A DNA stretch of 28,046 bases from JBEBXQ01 sp040391535 (GTDB lineage Bacteria > Bacteroidota > Bacteroidia > Cytophagales > Spirosomataceae). Where the stretch lies: assembly GCA_040391535.1 (NCBI GenBank), contig JBEBXQ010000055.1, forward strand, positions 1 through 28,046, written 5' to 3'. Under the pieces are notes generated by a model. It made no database searches and was not told the DNA's origin. It saw only the letters and a list, made by a program, of their open reading frames with translations. Below are positions 16,449 to 23,403 of the stretch, piece by piece. Each line of letters begins with the position of its first letter. Positions within the stretch are counted from its first letter, which is position 1. The translations under genes and the position numbers were made by a program.

Positions 16449-18068
16449 TTAATTAGTGTTACAATTCAGCTGAAAGCCCAGTGCTGCCTCGAAGGTGCGG
16501 TTCCACGGTAGTTCAAACCATAAATCTGTCGGACGGCCGCAATGGTACCTTCCCGCCCACGCTGGTTTGTTTTTTTCGAAAAAATGAGGATACAGATGAT
16601 CCAGTGACTGCTGAAGCTCTTTCAGGCAAAAGGCCTCCAGTAATTGCCTTTTTTCAGGAGTCAGGATAGTTGCACTCCTTTTGGCCTGATCAGCCAGTTC
16701 ATTGGCTTTCTCACGAATAATATTGTGGAAATAATAGTCATCAAGGATACGGTGTAAGGTAAACCAGGACTGTGCAGTAATTACATTGGCGGCTTTTGCC
16801 GGTCTTTTTAATAATGTCTTTTCAGCAATAGTAAAGACCACACCGTGGGGTAGTGCTGTCCCGATGGTATTCCCGGCCGTGTTCCAGGAGGCATATCCGT
16901 GTAACTGCTGCAGAAGGCCTCTTTCGATAAGCTCATTTGAAAAAGCGATATCACCGCCCTGTACATCTCCGATGGGGTCAATGTCAGCGACAATAATCCG
17001 TGCTCCTTTTTTAAGCTGAGCTTCAATTTCATCTGCAAAAGTGACCGCTCTTCCGATTTCTTTCCGGGAAGCAAACACATAGAAAAGCACATCCGCTTTT
17101 TTTTCGTCCCGGACCTCTGTCGCACCGGTAGCACTGATATGAAAACTTACCGTCTGTTTCAGGGGCTTGTCTTCAAATGGCATTATTTTATCAGCCAGTT
17201 CCTGTGAAGAAAATACGGCTTTGATCGTGGGTTTTACCTTGTAAGCATCTGATAGAGTGCGGGCCAGCAGGAGCATTGAAACTTCGTCAGTTCCGGGTTG
17301 CACGGCTATTTTATCTGTCAGTTTCCGTTTCTGAATTTCGGCGGTCAGTAATTCGCGGTCAGCTACATGGATACCATGCTGTGAGGCATCGTCCTGGGAA
17401 AGAATCAGGTAGTTAAGCTGTCCTTTGGCTACCTGGTCAATGGCTTTCAGGTTGACGTTCAGATTACGCTTACGGGCAGTTTTATATTCATTCAGGACTT
17501 CAGCCGGAATTTCAGCCTCCAGTGCTTTGGTCTGTTCTATTGACTTTTCGTCTTTCAGCACACAGACATGCGCCCAGTTAGCCAGTTGTACCCGATATGC
17601 TTCGTTTTTTCCGTGCGGGGTAGGGGCCAGGCGCATGACTACGTTCTGCGCATAGATTTTCAGTTTAGGGGCTTTGGCTCTCATCCGGGCAATCACGTCC
17701 ATCCGCTTCAGTGCTTTTTCCTCTCCAACATCATGTACACGTGAAGCTACCAGCCCTCCGTAAGCAATCATATCAATGACAATGATGGCGGCATCAAACT
17801 GCGTAAGATCCTGTGATAAGATCCATTCATTAATTCTCTCAGACTGCCCCGGTGTAGTGAAAATTCCCAGCAGCTCAGCGGGTGGGGAAATAATTTCAGC
17901 ATCACCTATCAGGCCTGTTTTTTCCGTAAACTCCAGACAGGGCGGTCTTGTATCCAGGGGAACAAAAAGTACCTTTTTTGTATAAGCCGCCGGCACTTTT
18001 TGCGCCAGCAACTGACTGCTGAAGCAGATCGCCCAAATGAAACAACTTATCGTGAATATCTTTTTCAT
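16449..18068 (-). CDS. secreted DUF4127-family protein
   Basis: A 539-residue protein with a signal peptide (about 1-22, ending LLAQ). I assign it to DUF4127 from a set of spaced motifs: PLDTRP at 37-42, DMIAYGGLVASR at about 100, NVVMRLAPTPHG at about 145, a SQDDASQHG segment at about 225, PGTDEVSMLLLAR at about 260, DIDPIGDVQGGD at about 360, and YASWNTAGNTIGTALPHG at about 395. The family has no experimentally settled function known to me. The conserved Asp/Glu/His clusters look like a metal or catalytic site. It is 35 bp after the permease gene and upstream of susC, so it is probably co-expressed and acts in the periplasm on the imported glycan. A hydrolase or glycan-modifying role is inferred only. 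C-terminal helices around 440-500 complete the usual length. Confidence 0.8.
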   Translation of the reverse strand: MKKIFTISCFIWAICFSSQLLAQKVPAAYTKKVLFVPLDTRPPCLEFTEKTGLIGDAEIISPPAELLGIFTTPGQSERINEWILSQDLTQFDAAIIVIDMIAYGGLVASRVHDVGEEKALKRMDVIARMRAKAPKLKIYAQNVVMRLAPTPHGKNEAYRVQLANWAHVCVLKDEKSIEQTKALEAEIPAEVLNEYKTARKRNLNVNLKAIDQVAKGQLNYLILSQDDASQHGIHVADRELLTAEIQKRKLTDKIAVQPGTDEVSMLLLARTLSDAYKVKPTIKAVFSSQELADKIMPFEDKPLKQTVSFHISATGATEVRDEKKADVLFYVFASRKEIGRAVTFADEIEAQLKKGARIIVADIDPIGDVQGGDIAFSNELIERGLLQQLHGYASWNTAGNTIGTALPHGVVFTIAEKTLLKRPAKAANVITAQSWFTLHRILDDYYFHNIIREKANELADQAKRSATILTPEKRQLLEAFCLKELQQSLDHLYPHFFEKNKPAWAGRYHCGRPTDLWFELPWNRTFEAALGFQLNCNTN

Positions 18069-18103
18069 CAGTATTGTTCTTTAGCTGGTTTATTGTAGCC
18101 TGA

Positions 18104-19357
18104 TCAAGGCAACACTTCCATTGGGTTTATATTTGATTTATAACCATTTACTCCGTAAAACACGATATAGATATAGCAGACCAGAGGCACCAGAAAAGCA
18201 ACCTGCCAGGTGTAACTATCGATAAGCACACCCTGCAGATAGGAAATGACCGCACCGCCTGCTATGGCAGTGGAGAGCAGTCCGGATGCCTGTGTTGTAT
18301 AGGTTCCCAATCCTTCGACCGATAAAGAGAATATGATAGCAAACATGACGGAGTTACATAACCCGACAGCGATCATACTCCACACGGCCAGCATACCGCT
18401 ACTGCTGATAGACAACAGAATCAATCCGATGGAAAGCAGGGCGGTAAAAGTCAGGACACGTGACGGTTTTATAACTTTGAGGCCGAAAAATCCGATGAGC
18501 CGTCCTACCATCATGCTTCCCCAGTAAAGGGCTACATAATTATTAGCCTGGCTTTCTGTAATGGTCAGCAGGTCAGCAATATAATTGGTCAGGAATGTAC
18601 CCACCGAAACCTCGGCACCCACATAGGCAAACAGCGCGATCACACCGAGTTTGAGGTTTCTGAAGCCAAATATTCCCTTTCCTCCTGTTGGTTGTGCAGC
18701 TGCGGATGAAGCGGTTTTGATCACCGGCAGAGAAAGCATATAAACCACTGCAGCAATGATGATCAATACAAGCGCGATACCCAGGTAAGGCCCTTTGACG
18801 GCATCGCTGGAAGCGTTGGTTTCATGCAGTGGTCCAAGTATGTAGTACGCACCGAATAGCGGAGCTACGGTTGTACCCAGCGACCCCACTCCCTGAATCA
18901 GTGTGAAGCGGGAAGACGCAGTCTTGGCCGGCCCCAGCGCAGTAATGTATGGGTTGGCCGCAACCTGTAACAGGACAATTCCGATAGCCAGTACAAAAAG
19001 CGCCATCAGAAACAGGGTATACTGATGATAAACCGAAGCCGGGAAAAACAGTAAAGCACCTCCGGCGGCCACTAAAAAACCTAATACCATTCCTTTCTGA
19101 TAGCCCACTTTACTCACAATCCTGGCGGCCGGTATCGACATGATGGCGTAGGTCAGGAAAAAATAGAACTGTACCAGTGATGACTCGGAATAACTGAGCG
19201 TAAATCCTTTTTTGAAAAAAGGTACCAGCGTGTCATTCAGACAGGTGATGAACCCCATCATGAAGTACAGAATTGCCAGGGCGATCAGTGCCGGGGTGTA
19301 ATTACGCCCCGGCTGTGCGGTGGTTTCTATGGTGTTACCGGAAGGTATACTGGCCAT
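18104..19357 (-). CDS. FucP-family sugar:H+ symporter (MFS)
   Basis: A 417-residue inner-membrane carrier with about 12 hydrophobic segments. It belongs to the fucose/glucose-galactose/GlcNAc permease group (FucP, GluP, NagP). Support includes FMMGFITCLNDTLVPFFKK in helix 1, with Asp42 matching the proton-coupling Asp46 of E. coli FucP. Helix 4 reads LQVAANPYITALGP; the FucP Glu135 position appears to be Gln, as in glucose/galactose- and GlcNAc-type relatives, arguing against fucose. QGVGSLGTTVAPLFG in helix 5 is also typical. The gene lies 40 bp after the epimerase gene and 35 bp before the DUF4127 gene. It would bring the monosaccharide released in the periplasm into the cytoplasm for the epimerase. 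An N-acetylhexosamine substrate is inferred from context. Confidence 0.9.
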   Translation of the reverse strand: MASIPSGNTIETTAQPGRNYTPALIALAILYFMMGFITCLNDTLVPFFKKGFTLSYSESSLVQFYFFLTYAIMSIPAARIVSKVGYQKGMVLGFLVAAGGALLFFPASVYHQYTLFLMALFVLAIGIVLLQVAANPYITALGPAKTASSRFTLIQGVGSLGTTVAPLFGAYYILGPLHETNASSDAVKGPYLGIALVLIIIAAVVYMLSLPVIKTASSAAAQPTGGKGIFGFRNLKLGVIALFAYVGAEVSVGTFLTNYIADLLTITESQANNYVALYWGSMMVGRLIGFFGLKVIKPSRVLTFTALLSIGLILLSISSSGMLAVWSMIAVGLCNSVMFAIIFSLSVEGLGTYTTQASGLLSTAIAGGAVISYLQGVLIDSYTWQVAFLVPLVCYIYIVFYGVNGYKSNINPMEVLP

Positions 19358-19397
19358 GTTCAGATAATTTGGGTTAGTTTAATTGAATTTTCTTTGC

Positions 19398-20588
19398 TTA
19401 AGCCTGAACCTCTTTTCTGTATTTTTCGTCGATGGCTTCCAGGGTTTTCCAGCATTGGAACAAACCGCGCGGGACATGGAAACAGCCTTTCCATTTACCA
19501 CCTTTCAGCGGGATCAGAACTTCTCCCTGACGGTTCAGGTATCCGTACCATTCACCATTACCGGGATCAGGGAAGTGCTTCCAGGTATATTCATGTACTT
19601 TTTCGTACCACTCCCAGCATCGTTTGTCCCCGGTCAGCTCATATCCTTTGAGCAGACTGATCATCGTTTCCATGTGTACCCACCAAAGCTTCTGATCCCA
19701 TTCCAGCTGAAGCGGGGGGTGTCCTTTGACATCCAGGAAGTAGAATATGCCGCCGTATTGTTTATCCCAGCCATAATCCAGCAGCTGAATAGTAATGTCA
19801 ACCGCTTTTCTGATTAACGCCTGATCATTTTTGCGTTTGGCGAGATCCATAATAAACCACATCGACTCTAATCCGTGCCCCGGGTTTACCAGTCGGCCTT
19901 CAAAGGAATCGGAGAATTGCCCGTCCGGTGTAACATGTTCGAGTATCAGGCCAAGCTCAGGACGATAGAACTCCTCCATGACAGCATGAATACCATTGGA
20001 TATGCTTTCTTCAACAAGTTGCGGCTCAAGTAAATGTTCAATTTCAAGTACCAGATTACAGATAATCATAGGCAGGGCGAAATTTTTCAATGGGCGCGTG
20101 CCAGGATATGCTTTGTTATAAATTCCCTTTGGATTATCCTGTCTTTTTAAAATGCCTTTGAAAGTTTCCAGGGCAATCTGTCCGTATTCTTCTTTTCCTG
20201 TGGCTTTGAATAACTGTCCGAAGGCCATGGAAGCGAAGCAATCTGAGAAAATATTATAGGATTGAATAAGCGGCTGTCCCTGCTGATTCAGCGAAAAATA
20301 CCAGTTGCCGTTTTCATCCCGCCCGTATTTTTTCAGAAATTCCGCACCCTGAATGGCAAAGTCCAGCCATTCCTGCTTCTTTTCAACCTGGTTATACAGC
20401 ATGGAAAAGCACCATACCTGACGACACTGAAGCCAGATAAACTTATCGGTATCAAAAACGTTGCCGGTTTTATCCAGGCAGGTAAAATACCCTCCGAATT
20501 CAGTATCTCCGGAATTCCTCAACCAAAACGGGACTACATCATTTAACAGGCTTTCCTTATACCGGGCCGCCAATTTTTCAAATTGCAT
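19398..20588 (-). CDS. N-acylglucosamine 2-epimerase (AGE/RnBP type)
   Basis: A 396-residue (alpha/alpha)6-barrel epimerase without a signal peptide, hence cytoplasmic. It resembles mammalian renin-binding protein/GlcNAc 2-epimerase along its length: FGGYFTCLDKTG near 31-42, WLQCRQVW near 53-60, NPGHGLESMW with His238, QLEWDQKLWW, and GCFHVPRG with His371. These two His correspond to the catalytic pair of the AGE family. The match is closer to N-acetylglucosamine 2-epimerase than to cellobiose 2-epimerases. It would interconvert GlcNAc and ManNAc. It lies in tight order between the 709-aa toroid gene and the permease gene (40 bp on each side). In gut Bacteroidota a similar epimerase serves sialic-acid use, but no neuraminate lyase is present here. 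Another 2-acetamido sugar substrate is possible. Confidence 0.9.
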   Translation of the reverse strand: MQFEKLAARYKESLLNDVVPFWLRNSGDTEFGGYFTCLDKTGNVFDTDKFIWLQCRQVWCFSMLYNQVEKKQEWLDFAIQGAEFLKKYGRDENGNWYFSLNQQGQPLIQSYNIFSDCFASMAFGQLFKATGKEEYGQIALETFKGILKRQDNPKGIYNKAYPGTRPLKNFALPMIICNLVLEIEHLLEPQLVEESISNGIHAVMEEFYRPELGLILEHVTPDGQFSDSFEGRLVNPGHGLESMWFIMDLAKRKNDQALIRKAVDITIQLLDYGWDKQYGGIFYFLDVKGHPPLQLEWDQKLWWVHMETMISLLKGYELTGDKRCWEWYEKVHEYTWKHFPDPGNGEWYGYLNRQGEVLIPLKGGKWKGCFHVPRGLFQCWKTLEAIDEKYRKEVQA

Positions 20589-20628
20589 ATTTTACTTATT
20601 AATTTAAATCCTCTGCAAACAGTGTGGC

Positions 20629-22758
20629 TTAATTCATTTTCATGGTTTTAAGAACCGCGGGGAGTTCTTTTTTTATTCCCGAATGTTTAGTCAGGTCCCA
20701 GAAATTCTGTTTTTGCGCGTTCAGCACCTGCCCTGCTACAATCCAGCTTTGCGTCCAGCCGGTCAGCGTACCCCAGGCACCCCAGCCCGCGTCAGCATTG
20801 GAAGCCCAGTATTCCCATTTGTCATATTCAAAAGCCCTGAACCACGCCCCGTCCAGATCATTATGTCTGTCGCTTTTTACCTGAATCCGTATCAGGAAGT
20901 CGGCCAGTTTCTCTACCGATTTTCTGTATTGAGGATTGCCCGTCGCATGGGCTGCTTCGTTGAGAGAGAAGAAAGCGAAGTTGCTGGTATACAGCATGTC
21001 CGCAATAGGGTCTCCGTTTGTAAAAATCAATGGAGCTTCATGCAATCCATACTCTTTATTGGATTTCGTGCGCCCGTAACGGCCTTGTCCGGCTCCTCCA
21101 AGCTCTTCCCTGATAGCACCTGACTCTACCTGGTTTTTCAGCACTTCCTGTACAATCAGATCCAGCCACTGACGGTGCTCTGCAGTATCTTCAATTCTTA
21201 CAAGCCATGCCAATGGCAGGATCATACGCGCACGTTCCTGCTGTATGCCATTGGTCCATTTCCACTGATCCGGATAGGCTTTCATCATGTTACGGATACC
21301 GGTCTTTGTTTTATCAAGCAAGGGCTGATATCCTGTTTTTTCATACAGCCAGAGATAGCATGCCCACATCCAGGATTCAAAATGAGGAGCAGGGTTATGA
21401 AGTTCCCGGGTATTGAAATGTTCCCATCCTTTTTCCTGAAGCTGCTTGTCCTCCTGTCTTTCCCCTCTGAAACCCAGCGCTCCGGTAGTCCGGAAATTGG
21501 CCATAATGGCTTCGGTCATAAATTTATCCCATTTGCTGTTATTCAGGAAAGCCGATGCCCCCAGTATTCCCAGAATCACGCGTGCATTGTCATCTCCGTA
21601 ATAGACATGTGGGTGTGTTACCGACCAGCCGATCAGTCCGTAACTGGGGCTTTCGGGGTTGTTTCTGGGGCCCGATCTCAGATTGGAATTATAAAAAATA
21701 TAGTCAATCAGCTTTTCAGCCCGATCTCCGAATTCCTTGTTTTTCAGGAAATCAGAAGCAGCTGCAAGAGCATAAGCTCCTTCACCCTGAACATCTGCCC
21801 GTACCCAGTAGCGGTACTGCTGTGATCCGTCGTGATAGATATTGGAAGCATGTCCTTCAAGCAAACCCATGGTACCATCACCGTTGGGCAGGTCCTGGCT
21901 GAGAGAAGGGCCAAAAGGCTCCGTTCCGTCCCCCTGATACCCTTTCCATTTTTCTTCCCAATCGGGATGAATATAAAAACGGCCGTTTTCAAACCATTTC
22001 ACCCCTTTTTCAATACTGTTGGCGATAGCATCAGCAGGTAATTTTTCATCCCGGCCATAGGCAGGTGTTACATATGCCGGCCATTCTTTAAAAGTGACTG
22101 CCTGTTGACCGGTTGCCCATTTGATGATATAAGTCCAGACTCGTTGCCACGCGTCGTTGGGGCCGTAGCGGCCTGTCGCAAAGTTGCTTAGTTTGGTAGC
22201 AGCAATCAGTACCTGGTCTTTTTCAAACAGTATAGGATGCTTTTCCACATCATCAATCCCGTATTCAGCCTTATTAAATCCGGCAACTCTGGCCAGAACC
22301 AGTAAGGGATCCGTCGTCTCCAGCGGGATAATATGACAATCATTAATACCCAGAATGTCCATTGGTTTTAGTTCGGGCATAAAAACCGAAGATGTAACGA
22401 CGCCTCTTTCCAGACTGGTATTTAATGGTTTTTCAGGTATTGTGAAACCGGGTAATGCAGAAGGATATTCTATATATAGCTTTAGTTTTTTCTTTTTTGC
22501 CTTTTCAAAAAGTGTAGAAGTGACGGTTGTATAAGCGGAGGGGTACTGGTCCGCCATTATCAATACGGCAGTTCCTTTTTTAGCGTATTCAATTGCTTTT
22601 TCCGGATCATCGAACCGGCTTACCTTAAATCCTGAACTGACAAGTACATGGTAAATATCGTTTTGTGCGCTACCTCCAAAAACAATTTCTGTTTTTTGCC
22701 CGAATGATAGAGGGGCCGAAAACAGTAAAGATAAGATCAGCGTACAGATTAGTTTCAT
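20629..22758 (-). CDS. exported two-domain protein, alpha-toroid (six-hairpin glycosidase-like), family not recognised
   Basis: A 709-residue protein with a signal peptide (about 1-20, ending SFGQ). I do not recognise its exact family. The N-terminal part (about 22-235) has short alternating strands and helices (KTEIVFGGSAQND, TAVLIMADQYPS, KLKLYIEYPS) like the class-I amidotransferase-like domain found in some glycosidases. The C-terminal part (about 250-690) is rich in helices with aromatic/Gly turns (GEGAYALAAASDFL, GDDNARVILGILGAS, FESWMWACYLWLYEKTGYQPLL, FFSLNEAAHATGNPQYR), typical of an (alpha/alpha)6 toroid. Acidic and aromatic residues in ADVQGEGAY, GDDNAR and HFESWMW could form an active site. 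As first gene of the cluster it may be the missing depolymerase. Glycoside hydrolase, lyase or binding protein all remain possible. Confidence 0.72.
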   Translation of the reverse strand: MKLICTLILSLLFSAPLSFGQKTEIVFGGSAQNDIYHVLVSSGFKVSRFDDPEKAIEYAKKGTAVLIMADQYPSAYTTVTSTLFEKAKKKKLKLYIEYPSALPGFTIPEKPLNTSLERGVVTSSVFMPELKPMDILGINDCHIIPLETTDPLLVLARVAGFNKAEYGIDDVEKHPILFEKDQVLIAATKLSNFATGRYGPNDAWQRVWTYIIKWATGQQAVTFKEWPAYVTPAYGRDEKLPADAIANSIEKGVKWFENGRFYIHPDWEEKWKGYQGDGTEPFGPSLSQDLPNGDGTMGLLEGHASNIYHDGSQQYRYWVRADVQGEGAYALAAASDFLKNKEFGDRAEKLIDYIFYNSNLRSGPRNNPESPSYGLIGWSVTHPHVYYGDDNARVILGILGASAFLNNSKWDKFMTEAIMANFRTTGALGFRGERQEDKQLQEKGWEHFNTRELHNPAPHFESWMWACYLWLYEKTGYQPLLDKTKTGIRNMMKAYPDQWKWTNGIQQERARMILPLAWLVRIEDTAEHRQWLDLIVQEVLKNQVESGAIREELGGAGQGRYGRTKSNKEYGLHEAPLIFTNGDPIADMLYTSNFAFFSLNEAAHATGNPQYRKSVEKLADFLIRIQVKSDRHNDLDGAWFRAFEYDKWEYWASNADAGWGAWGTLTGWTQSWIVAGQVLNAQKQNFWDLTKHSGIKKELPAVLKTMKMN

Positions 22759-23130
22759 TTCTAAGGATTTTAAAATAAAGCTTACTTAATATTATAATTT
22801 ATTTAGTGATGTGTAAAATAATTGTTAAATTATCAAGTATGCAAACTTTTTCAGTATTATTTTTAATTCAAGGGTAAAGATTAATTTTTTAGTAAATTTT
22901 TGTACGAATAGGGTAAGGTGTTGTATCAATATGGAAGATAGTCTGGCGTTGGAAATGATAAATCAGGAAAACCGTTTTCCTGATTTTCCGTAATGAAGCG
23001 ATGGTATGCAGAAACAATGCGGGCAAATCAGACTACGGTCGTTGTACTCTCTTCAAACAGGCTGCTCCCGGCTTTTTGCACAACAGACATATTTAAGTGA
23101 TACCGGCTCCCGTCACATGCAAAAAATCTC
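22759..23130. other. divergent regulatory region between the SusCD cluster and the B12 genes
   Basis: No gene is seen. The 180 bp next to the minus-strand cluster are very AT-rich and should hold its promoter. On the minus strand TACCCTTG (22869-22876) is one base off the TAnnTTTG element. The middle holds a near-perfect palindrome (22960-22986). A 35-codon frame (22993-23100) and a longer frame running into the riboswitch have no recognisable content, and I regard both as chance. Confidence 0.45.
22960..22986. repeat. 27-nt perfect palindrome, operator or terminator candidate
   Basis: Arms of 13 bases, 22960-22972 (AAATCAGGAAAAC) and 22974-22986 (GTTTTCCTGATTT), are exact reverse complements about a single central C. 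As RNA it folds into an 11-bp stem with a 5-nt loop and ends in TTTT. It lies in a divergent intergenic region, where a terminator is not expected, so a protein-binding operator is a fair alternative. Confidence 0.55.
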
Positions 23131-23138
23131 TACCTTTG
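23131..23138 (+). promoter_or_regulatory. -7 promoter element of the B12 riboswitch transcript
   Basis: TACCTTTG is an exact match to the Bacteroidota -7 consensus TAnnTTTG. It ends two bases before the first stem of the cobalamin riboswitch, which is where a start site about 4-7 nt downstream would put the RNA 5' end. No clear TTTG -33 element is visible. Confidence 0.6.
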
Positions 23139-23139
23139 C

Positions 23140-23325
23140 AGTGCTTTTGGTTCCTTCGTTCACCTTTGCGTGTTCAGGATTAAATGGGAATCCGGTGTAA
23201 ATCCGGAACTGTCCCGCAGCTGTAAGCTCTGTTAACCAATGTCCGATCTGCATAGTCACTGTTTCATAACCGAAACGGGAAGACTGGACAAAGGGGAGTA
23301 AGTCAGAATACCTGCCATTGCACTT
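23140..23325 (+). ncRNA. cobalamin (B12) riboswitch aptamer
   Basis: The conserved core is clear: GGGAATCCGGTGTAAATCCG from 23187, then AACTGTCCCGCAGCTGTAAG, then GAAACGGGAAGACTGG near 23272, and the B12 box AAGTCAGAATACCTGCC at 23300-23316. The closing stem P1 is AGTGC (23140-23144) with GCACT (23320-23324). It lies directly upstream of the BtuB-like receptor, so cobalamin binding should lower expression of the receptor and its partner lipoprotein. A terminator hairpin follows downstream as the likely switch. Confidence 0.95.
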
Positions 23326-23357
23326 AACAATTCATAGCTTTCGGGGATTGAAGCTGG

Positions 23358-23395
23358 GATGAAAATACATTGTTCGTATTTCCATTGATTTTTTT
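23358..23395 (+). terminator. riboswitch expression platform: intrinsic-type terminator
   Basis: After the aptamer, GATGAAAATAC (23358-23368) pairs with GTATTTCCATT (23376-23386), with one A-C mismatch, a G-T pair and a 7-nt loop. A run of seven T (23389-23395) follows two bases later, eight bases before the receptor ATG. A smaller hairpin at 23335-23356 could compete with it. This suggests transcriptional attenuation, though hiding of the ribosome site is also possible. Confidence 0.6.
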
Positions 23396-23403
23396 CCTGA
23401 GCT

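Noticed and set aside
19398..20588. Cellobiose 2-epimerase
   Set aside because: The WLQCRQVW, NPGH, QLEWxxKLWW and GCFHVPR segments follow the mammalian GlcNAc 2-epimerase pattern much more closely.
20642..22041. Several plus-strand frames opposite the 709-aa gene
   Set aside because: Antisense shadows of a long gene with signal peptide and coherent domains; no motifs of their own.
9675..22758. Sialic acid (nan) operon
   Set aside because: An epimerase and a permease are present, but there is no neuraminate lyase, sialidase or nan-type esterase in the window.
22993..23100. 35-codon frame starting MKRWYAETM
   Set aside because: No ribosome site, no recognisable content, and it overlaps another chance frame; nothing supports translation.
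23006..23200. 64-codon plus-strand frame upstream of the B12 receptor
   Set aside because: It runs across the promoter element and into the conserved riboswitch core, whose conservation explains the sequence.
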